Shown: positions 43,496 through 51,264 of the stretch, in pieces | How positions within the stretch are numbered: the first letter of the stretch is position 1 | Layout: each line of letters begins with the position of its first letter | From: RGDT01 sp964630925 | GTDB lineage: Bacteria; Planctomycetota; Planctomycetia; Gemmatales; Gemmataceae | Reading direction: 5' to 3' | DNA length: 64,000 nt | NCBI GenBank assembly: GCA_964630925.1 | Contig: CAZVZK010000017.1 | Coordinates: 38,701-102,700 of the forward strand | Made by a program: the position numbers and the translations under genes | The notes under the pieces: model-generated | Database searches by the model: none | What the model was told of the DNA's origin: nothing | The model's input: only the letters and a program-made list of their open reading frames with translations

Positions 43496-44725
43496 CTACG
43501 GGATCGGCCTGCCGTGCGGGTCCTGCCTGGGGCCGGCGAGGGCCTCGCTCAGCCTCGTCTGCATGGCCTCGTCGAGGAAGTGCTCCATCGCCTCCGCCGG
43601 GTCGTGCAGGTGGTCCGCCGGCAGGCCCAGCTCGTCGTGCAGGTACGCCTCCCACAGCCGGTGCGCCCGCACCAGCGAGGCCGCCCGCGAACGCCCCGCC
43701 TCCGTCAAGACCTCCCCCGCCAGCTCGCCGCGTGAACGCAGCTCGCGCCGCGCCATCCAGCCGACAACGCCGCCCGGCAGCGCCCCTGCGGGGGTGCCCT
43801 GCTCGGCTCGGTATAGTCGGGCCAGCACGTCCTCGGCGGCGATGCGTACCGCCAGCGCCCAGGAGCGCCACGCCTGGGCCAGCAGGCCGCGCGGAGCGAG
43901 CAGCCACGCCAGCCCGAGCTGCGTCCCGGCGACGGCGGCGATCACCCCCGGCGTCTGCGTGTCCCACCACGCCGCCAGCAGCACCCCGACGACGGCGGAG
44001 AGGACGGCCGACAATGCCGCCAGGACGTACATCCGGTGCAGACGCTCCGTGAGCATCTGCGCCGTCACCGGCGGGACGATGAGCATGGCCACGACCAGGA
44101 TCGAGCCGACGGCCTCGAACGACGCCACCGTAACGCCCGAGACCAACGCCAGCATGCCCTGGTGGATCAGGACGGCGGGCAGGCCCAGAGCCGCCGCCAG
44201 CTCCGGGTCGAAGGCCATCAGCTTGATCTCCTTCCACGCCACGGCCAGCACCGTCACGACAACGGCCAGGACCGGCAGCAGGGTGAACGCCGAGCGCGGG
44301 ACCTCGATCCCGAGGAAGGGGACGCCGTCAGCCGCCGCCAGGTCGAGGAGGCCGTACAGGACGCAGCCGGGGTCGAGGTCGGCCTTCGGGACGAGGGCGC
44401 TGAGCATGACCACGCCCAGGGAGAATAGCGAGGTGAAGACGATGCCCAGGCCGGCGTCCTCGCCGACCCCCGTGACCCGGTGGGCGGCCGACATGAGCCA
44501 GGAAGTGAGGAGGCCCATCACCGCGGCGCCGACGAGCATGGCCGGCCCGCTCAGCCGTCCCGTCAGGAGGAACGCCATCACCAGCCCGGGCAGCACGGCG
44601 TGGCTGATGGCGTCGCCGAGGAGGCTGAGGCGGCGCAGCACGAGGTAGCAGCCGACCAGGGCGCAGGCGGCCCCGGCCATCGCGGCCAGCGCCACCGTCC
44701 ACAGACGCAGCTCCAGGGGGCTCAT
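43496..44725 (-). CDS. Mn/Zn-type ABC permease fused to DtxR-like C-terminal domain
   Basis: 409 residues. The first about 290 form an ABC-3 family (MntB/ZnuB-like) membrane domain of multiple helices (SLLGDAISHAVLPGL is the family signature). The last about 110 residues match the dimerisation/metal-binding part of DtxR/MntR iron- or manganese-dependent repressors (LVRAHRLWEAYL, HLHDPAEAMEHFLDEAM, QDPHGRPIP). The DNA-binding helix-turn-helix is not clear. Last gene of the operon, overlapping the first permease by 4 nt. The attached sensor could gate transport by cytoplasmic metal. Confidence 0.9.
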   Translation of the reverse strand: MSPLELRLWTVALAAMAGAACALVGCYLVLRRLSLLGDAISHAVLPGLVMAFLLTGRLSGPAMLVGAAVMGLLTSWLMSAAHRVTGVGEDAGLGIVFTSLFSLGVVMLSALVPKADLDPGCVLYGLLDLAAADGVPFLGIEVPRSAFTLLPVLAVVVTVLAVAWKEIKLMAFDPELAAALGLPAVLIHQGMLALVSGVTVASFEAVGSILVVAMLIVPPVTAQMLTERLHRMYVLAALSAVLSAVVGVLLAAWWDTQTPGVIAAVAGTQLGLAWLLAPRGLLAQAWRSWALAVRIAAEDVLARLYRAEQGTPAGALPGGVVGWMARRELRSRGELAGEVLTEAGRSRAASLVRAHRLWEAYLHDELGLPADHLHDPAEAMEHFLDEAMQTRLSEALAGPRQDPHGRPIP

Positions 44726-45591
44726 TCGGGGGGCGCCTCCAGGGGGCGGCGCGTCTCCAGCCAGCGGGCGATGACCCCGCGCCCCGGGGCGAGCAGAGCC
44801 GACGCCAGGAATAACGCCGCCCCGACGAGGACGATCACCGGCCCCGCCGGCAGGGCGGCATGGCTGGCGCTCAACGCCGCCCCGAGGACGCCCGTGATCA
44901 GGCCGAAGGCCGACGACAGCGGCAGCAGGACGCCCAGGCGGTCTGTCCAGAAGCGTGCCGCCGCCGCCGGCACGATGAGCAGCGCCGCCATCAGGACGAC
45001 GCCGACCGTCGGCAGGCCGGCCACGACGACGACGGCCACCAGGGCGAGCGACAGGAAGTCGAGGGCCGCCGTCGGCCAGCCCTGCGTCGCGGCGAAATCG
45101 CGGTCGAAGCTGACCAGCTTCAGTTCCTTGTAGAAGAGCGCGAGCGCCGCGAGGCACCCGGCCGCCAGGCCGGCCAGGACGTACACGTCGGACAGGAGGA
45201 GGCCGGCGGTCTTGCCGAGGATGTACGACTCCAGGCCGGCGTGCGCCCCGCCGCGCTTCTGGATGACGCCGAGCATGGCGATCCCGACCCCGAAGAAGAC
45301 GCTCAGCACGACGCCGATGGCGGCGTCCTCCTTGATGCGGCTGTACCGGGCCATGAGGGCCAGCAGGCCGACGCCGGCCAGCCCGCTGACGAACGCGCCG
45401 GTGAGGAGCCAGAAGAGGTCGCGCTCGCCGGCGAGGACGAAAGCGATGCAGAGGCCCGGCAGGGTGGCGTGGGCGAGGGCGTCGCCGACGAGGGCGCGGC
45501 GGCGCAGCACGGTGAAGGCCCCGACCGGCCCGGCGGCGGCGCCGAGGAGCCCCACGCCGAGCAGGACGATCAGCGTGTTGTAGCGGATCAT
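44722..45591 (-). CDS. Mn/Zn-type ABC transporter permease
   Basis: 289 residues, multi-helix ABC-3 family permease (ALVGDALAHATLPGLCIAF signature). It pairs with the fused permease to form the membrane channel of a metal importer. Overlaps both neighbours by 4 nt (ATGA), indicating tight translational coupling. Confidence 0.92.
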   Translation of the reverse strand: MIRYNTLIVLLGVGLLGAAAGPVGAFTVLRRRALVGDALAHATLPGLCIAFVLAGERDLFWLLTGAFVSGLAGVGLLALMARYSRIKEDAAIGVVLSVFFGVGIAMLGVIQKRGGAHAGLESYILGKTAGLLLSDVYVLAGLAAGCLAALALFYKELKLVSFDRDFAATQGWPTAALDFLSLALVAVVVVAGLPTVGVVLMAALLIVPAAAARFWTDRLGVLLPLSSAFGLITGVLGAALSASHAALPAGPVIVLVGAALFLASALLAPGRGVIARWLETRRPLEAPPE

Positions 45592-46352
45592 GGCCGCACC
45601 GCGGCCGCCAACGCCTCGGCGGCCTCGTCGAGGAGCTGGAGCCGGCCTCCGTAGGCCTTGCGGAGGTTGGCGTCGGTGAACGCCTCCGCCGTCGGGCCGG
45701 ACGCGACGAGGCGGCGGTTGAGGAGGACGACGTGGTCGAAGGTCTTCGGCACCCCGCGCAGGTCGTGATGCACCACGAACACCGTCTTGCCCTGCTCGCG
45801 CATCTCCTGCAAGAGGGCGAAGACGACGGCCTCGGTGGCGGCGTCCACGCCGGCCATCGGCTCGTCCATGAAGTAGACGTCGGCCTCCTGGGCGAGGGCG
45901 CGGGCGAGGAATGTGCGCTGCTGCTGCCCGCCGGAGAGCTGGCCGATCTGCCTGTCGGCGAGGTCAACGAGGCCGACGCGCTTCAGGCAGTCCAGGGCGA
46001 GGGCTCGTTCGCGCTGGCCGGGGCGGCGGAACCAGCCGAGCTTGCCGTACGTGCCCATGAGGGCGACGTCGAGGACGCTGACGGGGAAGTCCCAATCGAC
46101 GCTCTCGCGCTGAGGGACGTAGCCGATGCGCTGGCGGACGCGGGCGACGGGCTGGCCGAGGACCGTGGCCCCGCCGGTGGCGACGGGGACGAGGCCGAGG
46201 ATGGCCTTGATGAGGGTGGACTTGCCGGCGCCGTTGGGCCCGATGATGCCGACGAGTGCCGGCCCGTGGACGGCGAGGTCCACGTCCCACAGCACGGGCC
46301 GCCGCTGGTAGGCGACGGTCAGGTCATGCACGTCGAGGACGGGTGGGGTCAT
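45588..46352 (-). CDS. Metal ABC transporter ATP-binding protein
   Basis: 254 residues. Walker A GPNGAGKST, Q-loop GYVPQRESVDW, signature LSGGQQQR, Walker B VYFMDEP and the H-loop HHDL are all intact. The VDWDFPVSV stretch after the Q-loop is typical of Mn/Zn importers of the MntB/ZnuC kind. Coupled by 4-nt overlaps to the substrate-binding and permease genes. Confidence 0.95.
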   Translation of the reverse strand: MTPPVLDVHDLTVAYQRRPVLWDVDLAVHGPALVGIIGPNGAGKSTLIKAILGLVPVATGGATVLGQPVARVRQRIGYVPQRESVDWDFPVSVLDVALMGTYGKLGWFRRPGQRERALALDCLKRVGLVDLADRQIGQLSGGQQQRTFLARALAQEADVYFMDEPMAGVDAATEAVVFALLQEMREQGKTVFVVHHDLRGVPKTFDHVVLLNRRLVASGPTAEAFTDANLRKAYGGRLQLLDEAAEALAAAVRP

Positions 46353-47290
46353 TTGAGGGCACCGGCGATGGCCTTCACGTTGTGCCGCACCATGCCTTCA
46401 TACGTCCCCTCGGGCGTGCCGTCCTTGCCCATCGCGTCGGAGAACAGCTCGCCTCCGACCGTCACCGTGTGGCCCCGCGCCTTGCAGCCCTCGATCAGCG
46501 ACTTCACGTTCCGCTGCGACACGCTGCTCTCCACGAAGATCGCCTTGATCTTCCTCTCCGCGATGAAGTCCACCAGCTCGTTGACGTGCCTCACCCCCGC
46601 CTCGCTCTCCGTGCTGACCCCCTGGATGCCGCGCACCTCGATGCCGTAGGCCCGCCCGAAGTAGCGGAATGCGTCGTGCGCCGTCACCAGCACCCGCCGC
46701 TCCTTCGGCACCTCGGCCAGCTCCTTCTTCGTCCACTCGTGGAGCTTCGCCAGGTTGCCCCGGTATGTCTTCTCCCGCTCGCGGTAGCCGGCCTCGCCCT
46801 CCGGGTCGAACAGCACGAGGGCGTCGGCCACCACCCCCGCCGCCTTCGACCACAGGGACACGTCGAACCAGACGTGCGGGTCGTACGCCCCGTCGTCCTC
46901 GATGATGAGGTCGGGCGGCAGATGCTCGCAGATGCCGAACGACGGCTTCCGCCGGCCCTGCCGGGCCAGCATCTCCGCCATCTTCCCTTCGAGGTGCAGG
47001 CCGGAGTAGAAGACGATGTCGGCGCCGCTGATCGCCTGCACGTCGCCGGGCGACGCCTTGTAGGTGTGCGGATCGACGCCCTCGCCCATGAGCTGCCTGA
47101 CCTCCGCCCTGTCGCCGGCGATGGCGCGGACGATGTCGGCCACCATGCCGACGGTGCAGACCGCCTTGTATGGCCCCGCGCCGGCGTAGGGCCGCGCCAC
47201 CGCCGGCGGCCTGCCGTGCGGCTTGCCGTGCGTCTCCTCGGCGGGGCCGCACCCGGCCAACACCAGGAGCAGGACCGGTAGTGCCCTCAT
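46349..47290 (-). CDS. Metal-binding lipoprotein, TroA/MntA-like substrate-binding protein
   Basis: 313 residues. The lipobox LVLAGC at the N-terminus predicts a lipoprotein. The TroA-type cluster A-I fold shows its metal ligands: His in DPHTYKASPGD, His in DPHVWFDVS, then VTAHDAFRYFGRAYG and an acidic ESSVSQRNV segment. The set of ligands fits Mn or Zn binding. A His-rich stretch just after the lipobox (ETHGKPHGRP) may help gather metal. Confidence 0.92.
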   Translation of the reverse strand: MRALPVLLLVLAGCGPAEETHGKPHGRPPAVARPYAGAGPYKAVCTVGMVADIVRAIAGDRAEVRQLMGEGVDPHTYKASPGDVQAISGADIVFYSGLHLEGKMAEMLARQGRRKPSFGICEHLPPDLIIEDDGAYDPHVWFDVSLWSKAAGVVADALVLFDPEGEAGYREREKTYRGNLAKLHEWTKKELAEVPKERRVLVTAHDAFRYFGRAYGIEVRGIQGVSTESEAGVRHVNELVDFIAERKIKAIFVESSVSQRNVKSLIEGCKARGHTVTVGGELFSDAMGKDGTPEGTYEGMVRHNVKAIAGALK

Positions 47291-47676
47291 CGCTTCTCCC
47301 TCTTCGACGGGGTGGCGGGCCCCTCACGGCGCTGGCCCTGGATGAAGGAGTACAACGCACTCGCCGCCTGCTCCCACGCGCCGCCGCGTGCCTGGGCGAT
47401 GATGCCCTCAAGCCGCCTCGCCGCCGACGCCGGCAGGCGGCCCTCGGCCTCGTAGGCCCGCAGCCGCGCCTCGGTGCGCGAGAGGCGATCCTCACTCTGC
47501 GACGTGACCGCCGTGAACAAGGCGTCCACCGATTTCAACACGTCCTCGTCGGCGCCGAGCTGCGCCACCGGCCAGAAGACGTAGACGAGGATCGCCGCCG
47601 CGATCAGGCCGACGATTGCGAGAGCCCCGAGGGCGACCTTCTGGCGGTCCGGATCAGAAGTCTCCATTGACGGCAT
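47287..47676 (-). CDS. Small membrane-anchored protein coupled to the metal ABC operon
   Basis: 129 residues (126 if the ATG at 47667 is used). One transmembrane helix (about 16-35, ALGALAIVGLIAAAILVYVF) is followed by a soluble helical, charged domain. No family recognised. Overlaps the substrate-binding gene by 4 nt and the upstream DUF1559 gene by 14-23 nt. Position suggests an accessory role in metal uptake or anchoring, unproven. Confidence 0.65.
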   Translation of the reverse strand: MPSMETSDPDRQKVALGALAIVGLIAAAILVYVFWPVAQLGADEDVLKSVDALFTAVTSQSEDRLSRTEARLRAYEAEGRLPASAARRLEGIIAQARGGAWEQAASALYSFIQGQRREGPATPSKREKR

Positions 47677-48718
47677 CCCCCGAGTCGCGGGTCGAGAGGG
47701 CGACGAACAGGTCCGGCTTCATGAAGGCCGACATGAAGCGGACCGCGCCGTCGCCCATGAGACAGTTGGCGCCGCCGAAGTGGTCCGAGTGCATCTGGTC
47801 GGTGTGCCCGAACGGGTTGTTCGGGGCGTGGATGATGACCTCCGGGTGGTCGTGCGTGTCCGGGCCGCTGTGCACCCCCACCAGGCAGCCCGCCCCGTTG
47901 TTCTCCGATGGCCACGGCCGGAGATCGAGGCGCGGGGGCGTCACCGCGCCGGGCACCACACCCACCCACGTCTTGTTGCTCAACGTCGAGGTGTGTTCGC
48001 CGAGGAAGATGGTGTTCGACAGTCCGTCGCTGACCATCGCCACGCTGACGCGCGAGTTGCGGTAGAATGGCCCGTCGATGCGGGCCAGTTGGTTGCCGTT
48101 CTCCGGGATCGGCTCCGGCACGTCGTAGTCGTAGCAGTACGGCGTCGTCCGGCCCCAGGGCTGATGGATGCCGGCGTTGGTGACGTAGTGCGAGTGGGCG
48201 AAGAAGATGTTCGGGCTGAACGGCTGGCCGTGGCGGTGATCGACGCCGGCCCGCTGCACGTCGAACCCGTTCGACCCACCGGCCGCGGCGGGGCACAGGA
48301 AGAGACCGACGCGCGCCCGCGCCGGGGTGGCGTTGACCGGCGCCCAACACGGCTGGCTGAGGTCGAAACTTTTGTAGAGCGGCTCCTGCTCGAGGAACGG
48401 CAGCAGCAGCGTCCCCCACGCCCATCCCGGCGGGCCGTTGCGGTACTCATCGCCGTAGGAGACGCCGAACGCCGACCCATCCGCCGCCGGGTTGGCCGTG
48501 ACATAGGCCGGCGGGAACACCTTGTGAATGCCCTCGTAGTTGTGCAGGGCCAGGCCCATCTGCTTCAGGTTGTTCGCGCACTGAAGACGTGCCGCCGCCG
48601 CCCGGACCTTCTGGACGGCTGGGAGGAGCAGCCCGATGAGGATGGCGATGATCGCGATGACCACGAGTAGCTCGATCAGCGTGAACGCGCGACGACGTGC
48701 GATCATGGCGGGCCTCAT
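47654..48718 (-). CDS. DUF1559 pseudopilin-like protein
   Basis: 354 residues. The type IV pilin-like N-terminus RRRAFTLIELLVVIAIIAIL has a prepilin-peptidase cleavage site before the FTLIE. The DUF1559 domain follows, with its C-terminal DHFGGANCLMGDGAVRF (H-x9-DG) signature. The family is vastly expanded in planctomycetes; functions are unknown but the pilin leader suggests surface or secretion-linked assembly. It is the first gene of the stretch overlapping the metal importer. Confidence 0.93.
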   Translation of the reverse strand: MRPAMIARRRAFTLIELLVVIAIIAILIGLLLPAVQKVRAAAARLQCANNLKQMGLALHNYEGIHKVFPPAYVTANPAADGSAFGVSYGDEYRNGPPGWAWGTLLLPFLEQEPLYKSFDLSQPCWAPVNATPARARVGLFLCPAAAGGSNGFDVQRAGVDHRHGQPFSPNIFFAHSHYVTNAGIHQPWGRTTPYCYDYDVPEPIPENGNQLARIDGPFYRNSRVSVAMVSDGLSNTIFLGEHTSTLSNKTWVGVVPGAVTPPRLDLRPWPSENNGAGCLVGVHSGPDTHDHPEVIIHAPNNPFGHTDQMHSDHFGGANCLMGDGAVRFMSAFMKPDLFVALSTRDSGDAVNGDF

Positions 48719-48892
48719 TCCTTGACATAGCGTCGGCTTCAGACGGTTGTTCGTCTCAACTAATATATCACTGTAGGGCCGGCTGACAAGTGGGAATCGT
48801 GGAGAATCCGACGCGGGAGGAAAACTGCTCAGAATCGTTGCCCCCTAAGCCGAAGACAGATCGAGTAAATCCGTCGGGCGGAGGGACTCGCC

Positions 48893-50833
48893 ATGTCGAA
48901 GCGTTGGGGGCGGCCCTGTCTCGAATACCTCGAGGGGCGTGACCTGCTGGCGACCCTGATGTGGGTGGCGCCGTCGGACGCGGCCAACAAGGGCTGGACG
49001 GCCGGCACCAACTGGGTGGACCTGGCCAACGGCGCCCGCGTCGCCCCGATGAACGCCGACTCGGTGATCTTCGAGACGGGCCGAACGGTGAACATCAACG
49101 GCACCGACTTCACCGGGACGAACACCAGTTCCAACCAGGACATCGAGAACCTGAAGCTCAAGGACCTGACCATCGAACGCAAGTACACGGGGACGCTGAA
49201 CCTCAACGAGACGCTCAAGGTCACCGATACGCTGGCGGTGCGTGGCGGGATCATCGCCTCGGTGGGCGGGACCTACCTCAAGCTGGAGCCGGCCGGCGCC
49301 TTCACCTGGGGCGGCGGCACGCTCAACGCGGACGTCACCGTCAGCGAGGCGGGCAAGGCCAAGGCCACGGTCTCGCTCACGGGCCGGGGCAACCGGCGCA
49401 TCGGCGCCGACAGGACCCTGTCATTGCACGCCGACACGACCTGGTCCTCGGGCGACGTGTTGCTGGGCGACGGGGCGAAGATCATCAACGAGGCGGGGTC
49501 GATCTTCGCCGTCGGCGGCGACTTCGACGGCACCATCGGCTACGCCTCGCCGCCGGGCGTGATCCCCGGGACTCCGGCGACGCCCCCCGCCTTCACGAAC
49601 AAGGGGACGTTCACGCGCACCAACGGCGGCGGGATCGCCAGGGTCGCGGTCAATTACACCACCGAGGGGACGACCTCGGTGACCGCCGGGGACGTGGAGT
49701 TCGCGCGGACCTTCACCCAGACCGCCGGGACGACCTACACCGGCGGCACCGGGGCGTTCCGGCTGCCGCGCTACCCGATGGTCATCACCGGCGGCACGCT
49801 GAATGGCACGAACACGCTCTTCGGGGGCGTGATCAACACTGGCGGCACGGTGGCGCCCGGCACCGTCGCGGCCCCCGGGACGCTGCTCATCAAGGGCGAT
49901 TACATCCAGGGGGCGGGCGGCAGGCTGCTCGCGCGGATCAGCGCGGCGGGCGTCGTCGGCCTGCTCGACGTGCAGTCCGACGGGAAGAAGGGCGGGCGGG
50001 TGTCGGCCGGCGGCACGTTGGAGGTTGACCGCAACGTCGGGTACACCCCGGCGCAGGGCACCACGCTCGACGTCCTGAAGGCCGTGCGGAGGCAGAACGC
50101 CTTCGGGAACGTGGTCATCAACAACAACAACTGGGCGAACGGCGGGATGGCGGGCATCAACTTCGGGTCCGTCCCGCGCGGCACCGGCCATCAGGTGATG
50201 GCCAAGGGCCCCGAGCTGCTCGTGCAGGCCCCGGTGGGCATCAACGTCGTGGCCAACACCACCAACCCGAAGGTGGGCGAGGCCGTCACGTACACCGTCA
50301 CGGTCACGACGCCACCGGGGGCGGCGACGCCGGCATCGGCGAAGCTCTTCGCCGGCGACCTGTTCCTGGGTGACGTGGCCCTGTCCGCGGCCGGCCCCTA
50401 CCTCTACGTCGGCTACTTCGTCGCGGTGGATCTGCCGGCGGGGCAGTACCCCGTGGCCGCCGTGTTCGACGGCACGCCCACGCTGGCGCCGGCGTCCTCC
50501 CCCGACCTCGCGATGACGGTCACGCCGCTGTCGCCGCTGGCCACGTCCATCGCCCTGGCGCTGGATCAGGCGGAGGCGTACCCCGGCGAGCCCGTGGAGC
50601 TGAAGGCGACGGTGTCGGCGCCGGGCTACGCCGGAGGCACCGTGACCTTCTACGACGGCGAGACGGTGTTGGCGACGGTGGCGGTGGACGTCAACGGCGT
50701 GGCGGCGATCTCGCTGCTCGACCTGGCCCTCGGGTCACACTCGCTGACGGCGGTGTACAGCGGCGACGCGATGTTCCAGGGGAGCCTGTCGTCTGCGGTC
50801 ACGCTGCAGGCGTCGCTGCACCCGGACGTGTGA
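48893..50833 (+). CDS. Surface/exported repeat protein with planctomycete LExLE-type motif and Ig-like domains
   Basis: 646 residues. The N-terminal CLEYLEGRDLLAT is the planctomycete LExLExRxLL export/anchoring motif found on large surface proteins. A Thr/Gly-rich autotransporter-like beta-helix region follows (GGTLNGTNTLFGGVINTGG), and the C-terminus holds bacterial Ig-like repeats (VTFYDGETVLATVAVDVNG). Likely cell-surface or extracellular adhesive. Divergent from DUF1559 and ends convergent with the next gene by a 35-bp overlap. Confidence 0.85.
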   Translation: MSKRWGRPCLEYLEGRDLLATLMWVAPSDAANKGWTAGTNWVDLANGARVAPMNADSVIFETGRTVNINGTDFTGTNTSSNQDIENLKLKDLTIERKYTGTLNLNETLKVTDTLAVRGGIIASVGGTYLKLEPAGAFTWGGGTLNADVTVSEAGKAKATVSLTGRGNRRIGADRTLSLHADTTWSSGDVLLGDGAKIINEAGSIFAVGGDFDGTIGYASPPGVIPGTPATPPAFTNKGTFTRTNGGGIARVAVNYTTEGTTSVTAGDVEFARTFTQTAGTTYTGGTGAFRLPRYPMVITGGTLNGTNTLFGGVINTGGTVAPGTVAAPGTLLIKGDYIQGAGGRLLARISAAGVVGLLDVQSDGKKGGRVSAGGTLEVDRNVGYTPAQGTTLDVLKAVRRQNAFGNVVINNNNWANGGMAGINFGSVPRGTGHQVMAKGPELLVQAPVGINVVANTTNPKVGEAVTYTVTVTTPPGAATPASAKLFAGDLFLGDVALSAAGPYLYVGYFVAVDLPAGQYPVAAVFDGTPTLAPASSPDLAMTVTPLSPLATSIALALDQAEAYPGEPVELKATVSAPGYAGGTVTFYDGETVLATVAVDVNGVAAISLLDLALGSHSLTAVYSGDAMFQGSLSSAVTLQASLHPDV

Positions 50834-51134
50834 GCGCGGCGGCCAGCCACGCCTCGCCCTCGGCGCGGACGGCCCGCAGCTCGTCCGCCCAGGCGGCGAG
50901 GGCCTCCTCGTCCGCGTCCAGCTCGCGGGCGGCGGCCTCGGCCTCGGCCTCCAACCGGGACAGGCCGTCGCCCCAGCGTCCCAGGCGTCCCGCCAGCCGT
51001 TCCACGGGGGACGGGCCGGCGGGGGGGGCGCGGGCGGGCTCGGGCGGGTCGGCGGCGCGCGCCAGCGACTGCCGCACGGCCTCCTCGATGCGGTCAAGCA
51101 CCGCCATCCACGCCTGCACGGGCCTGTCGTTCAT
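50799..51134 (-). CDS. Small coiled-coil hypothetical protein
   Basis: 111 residues, Ala/Arg/Glu-rich and predicted mostly helical (RLEAEAEAAARELDADEEAL). No known domain. The ATG at 51134 has AGGAGG 7 nt upstream. Its 3' end overlaps the surface protein gene by 35 bp on the other strand. Function unknown. Confidence 0.6.
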   Translation of the reverse strand: MNDRPVQAWMAVLDRIEEAVRQSLARAADPPEPARAPPAGPSPVERLAGRLGRWGDGLSRLEAEAEAAARELDADEEALAAWADELRAVRAEGEAWLAAALTRPGAATPAA

Positions 51135-51264
51135 CTCCTGGCCTCCTCGCCGACGGCATGATACCGAATCCTGGCGTGTGGAATCCACCACGGATTGTCC
51201 CCCTTGGGCGTCGCGGCGCGTTATCCTGACGGGATGATGTGGGCCGTGACACGAAGGGGATTCC

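Noticed and set aside
48722..48750. TTGACA promoter in the DUF1559/surface-protein gap
   Set aside because: No -10 element at a suitable distance on that strand.
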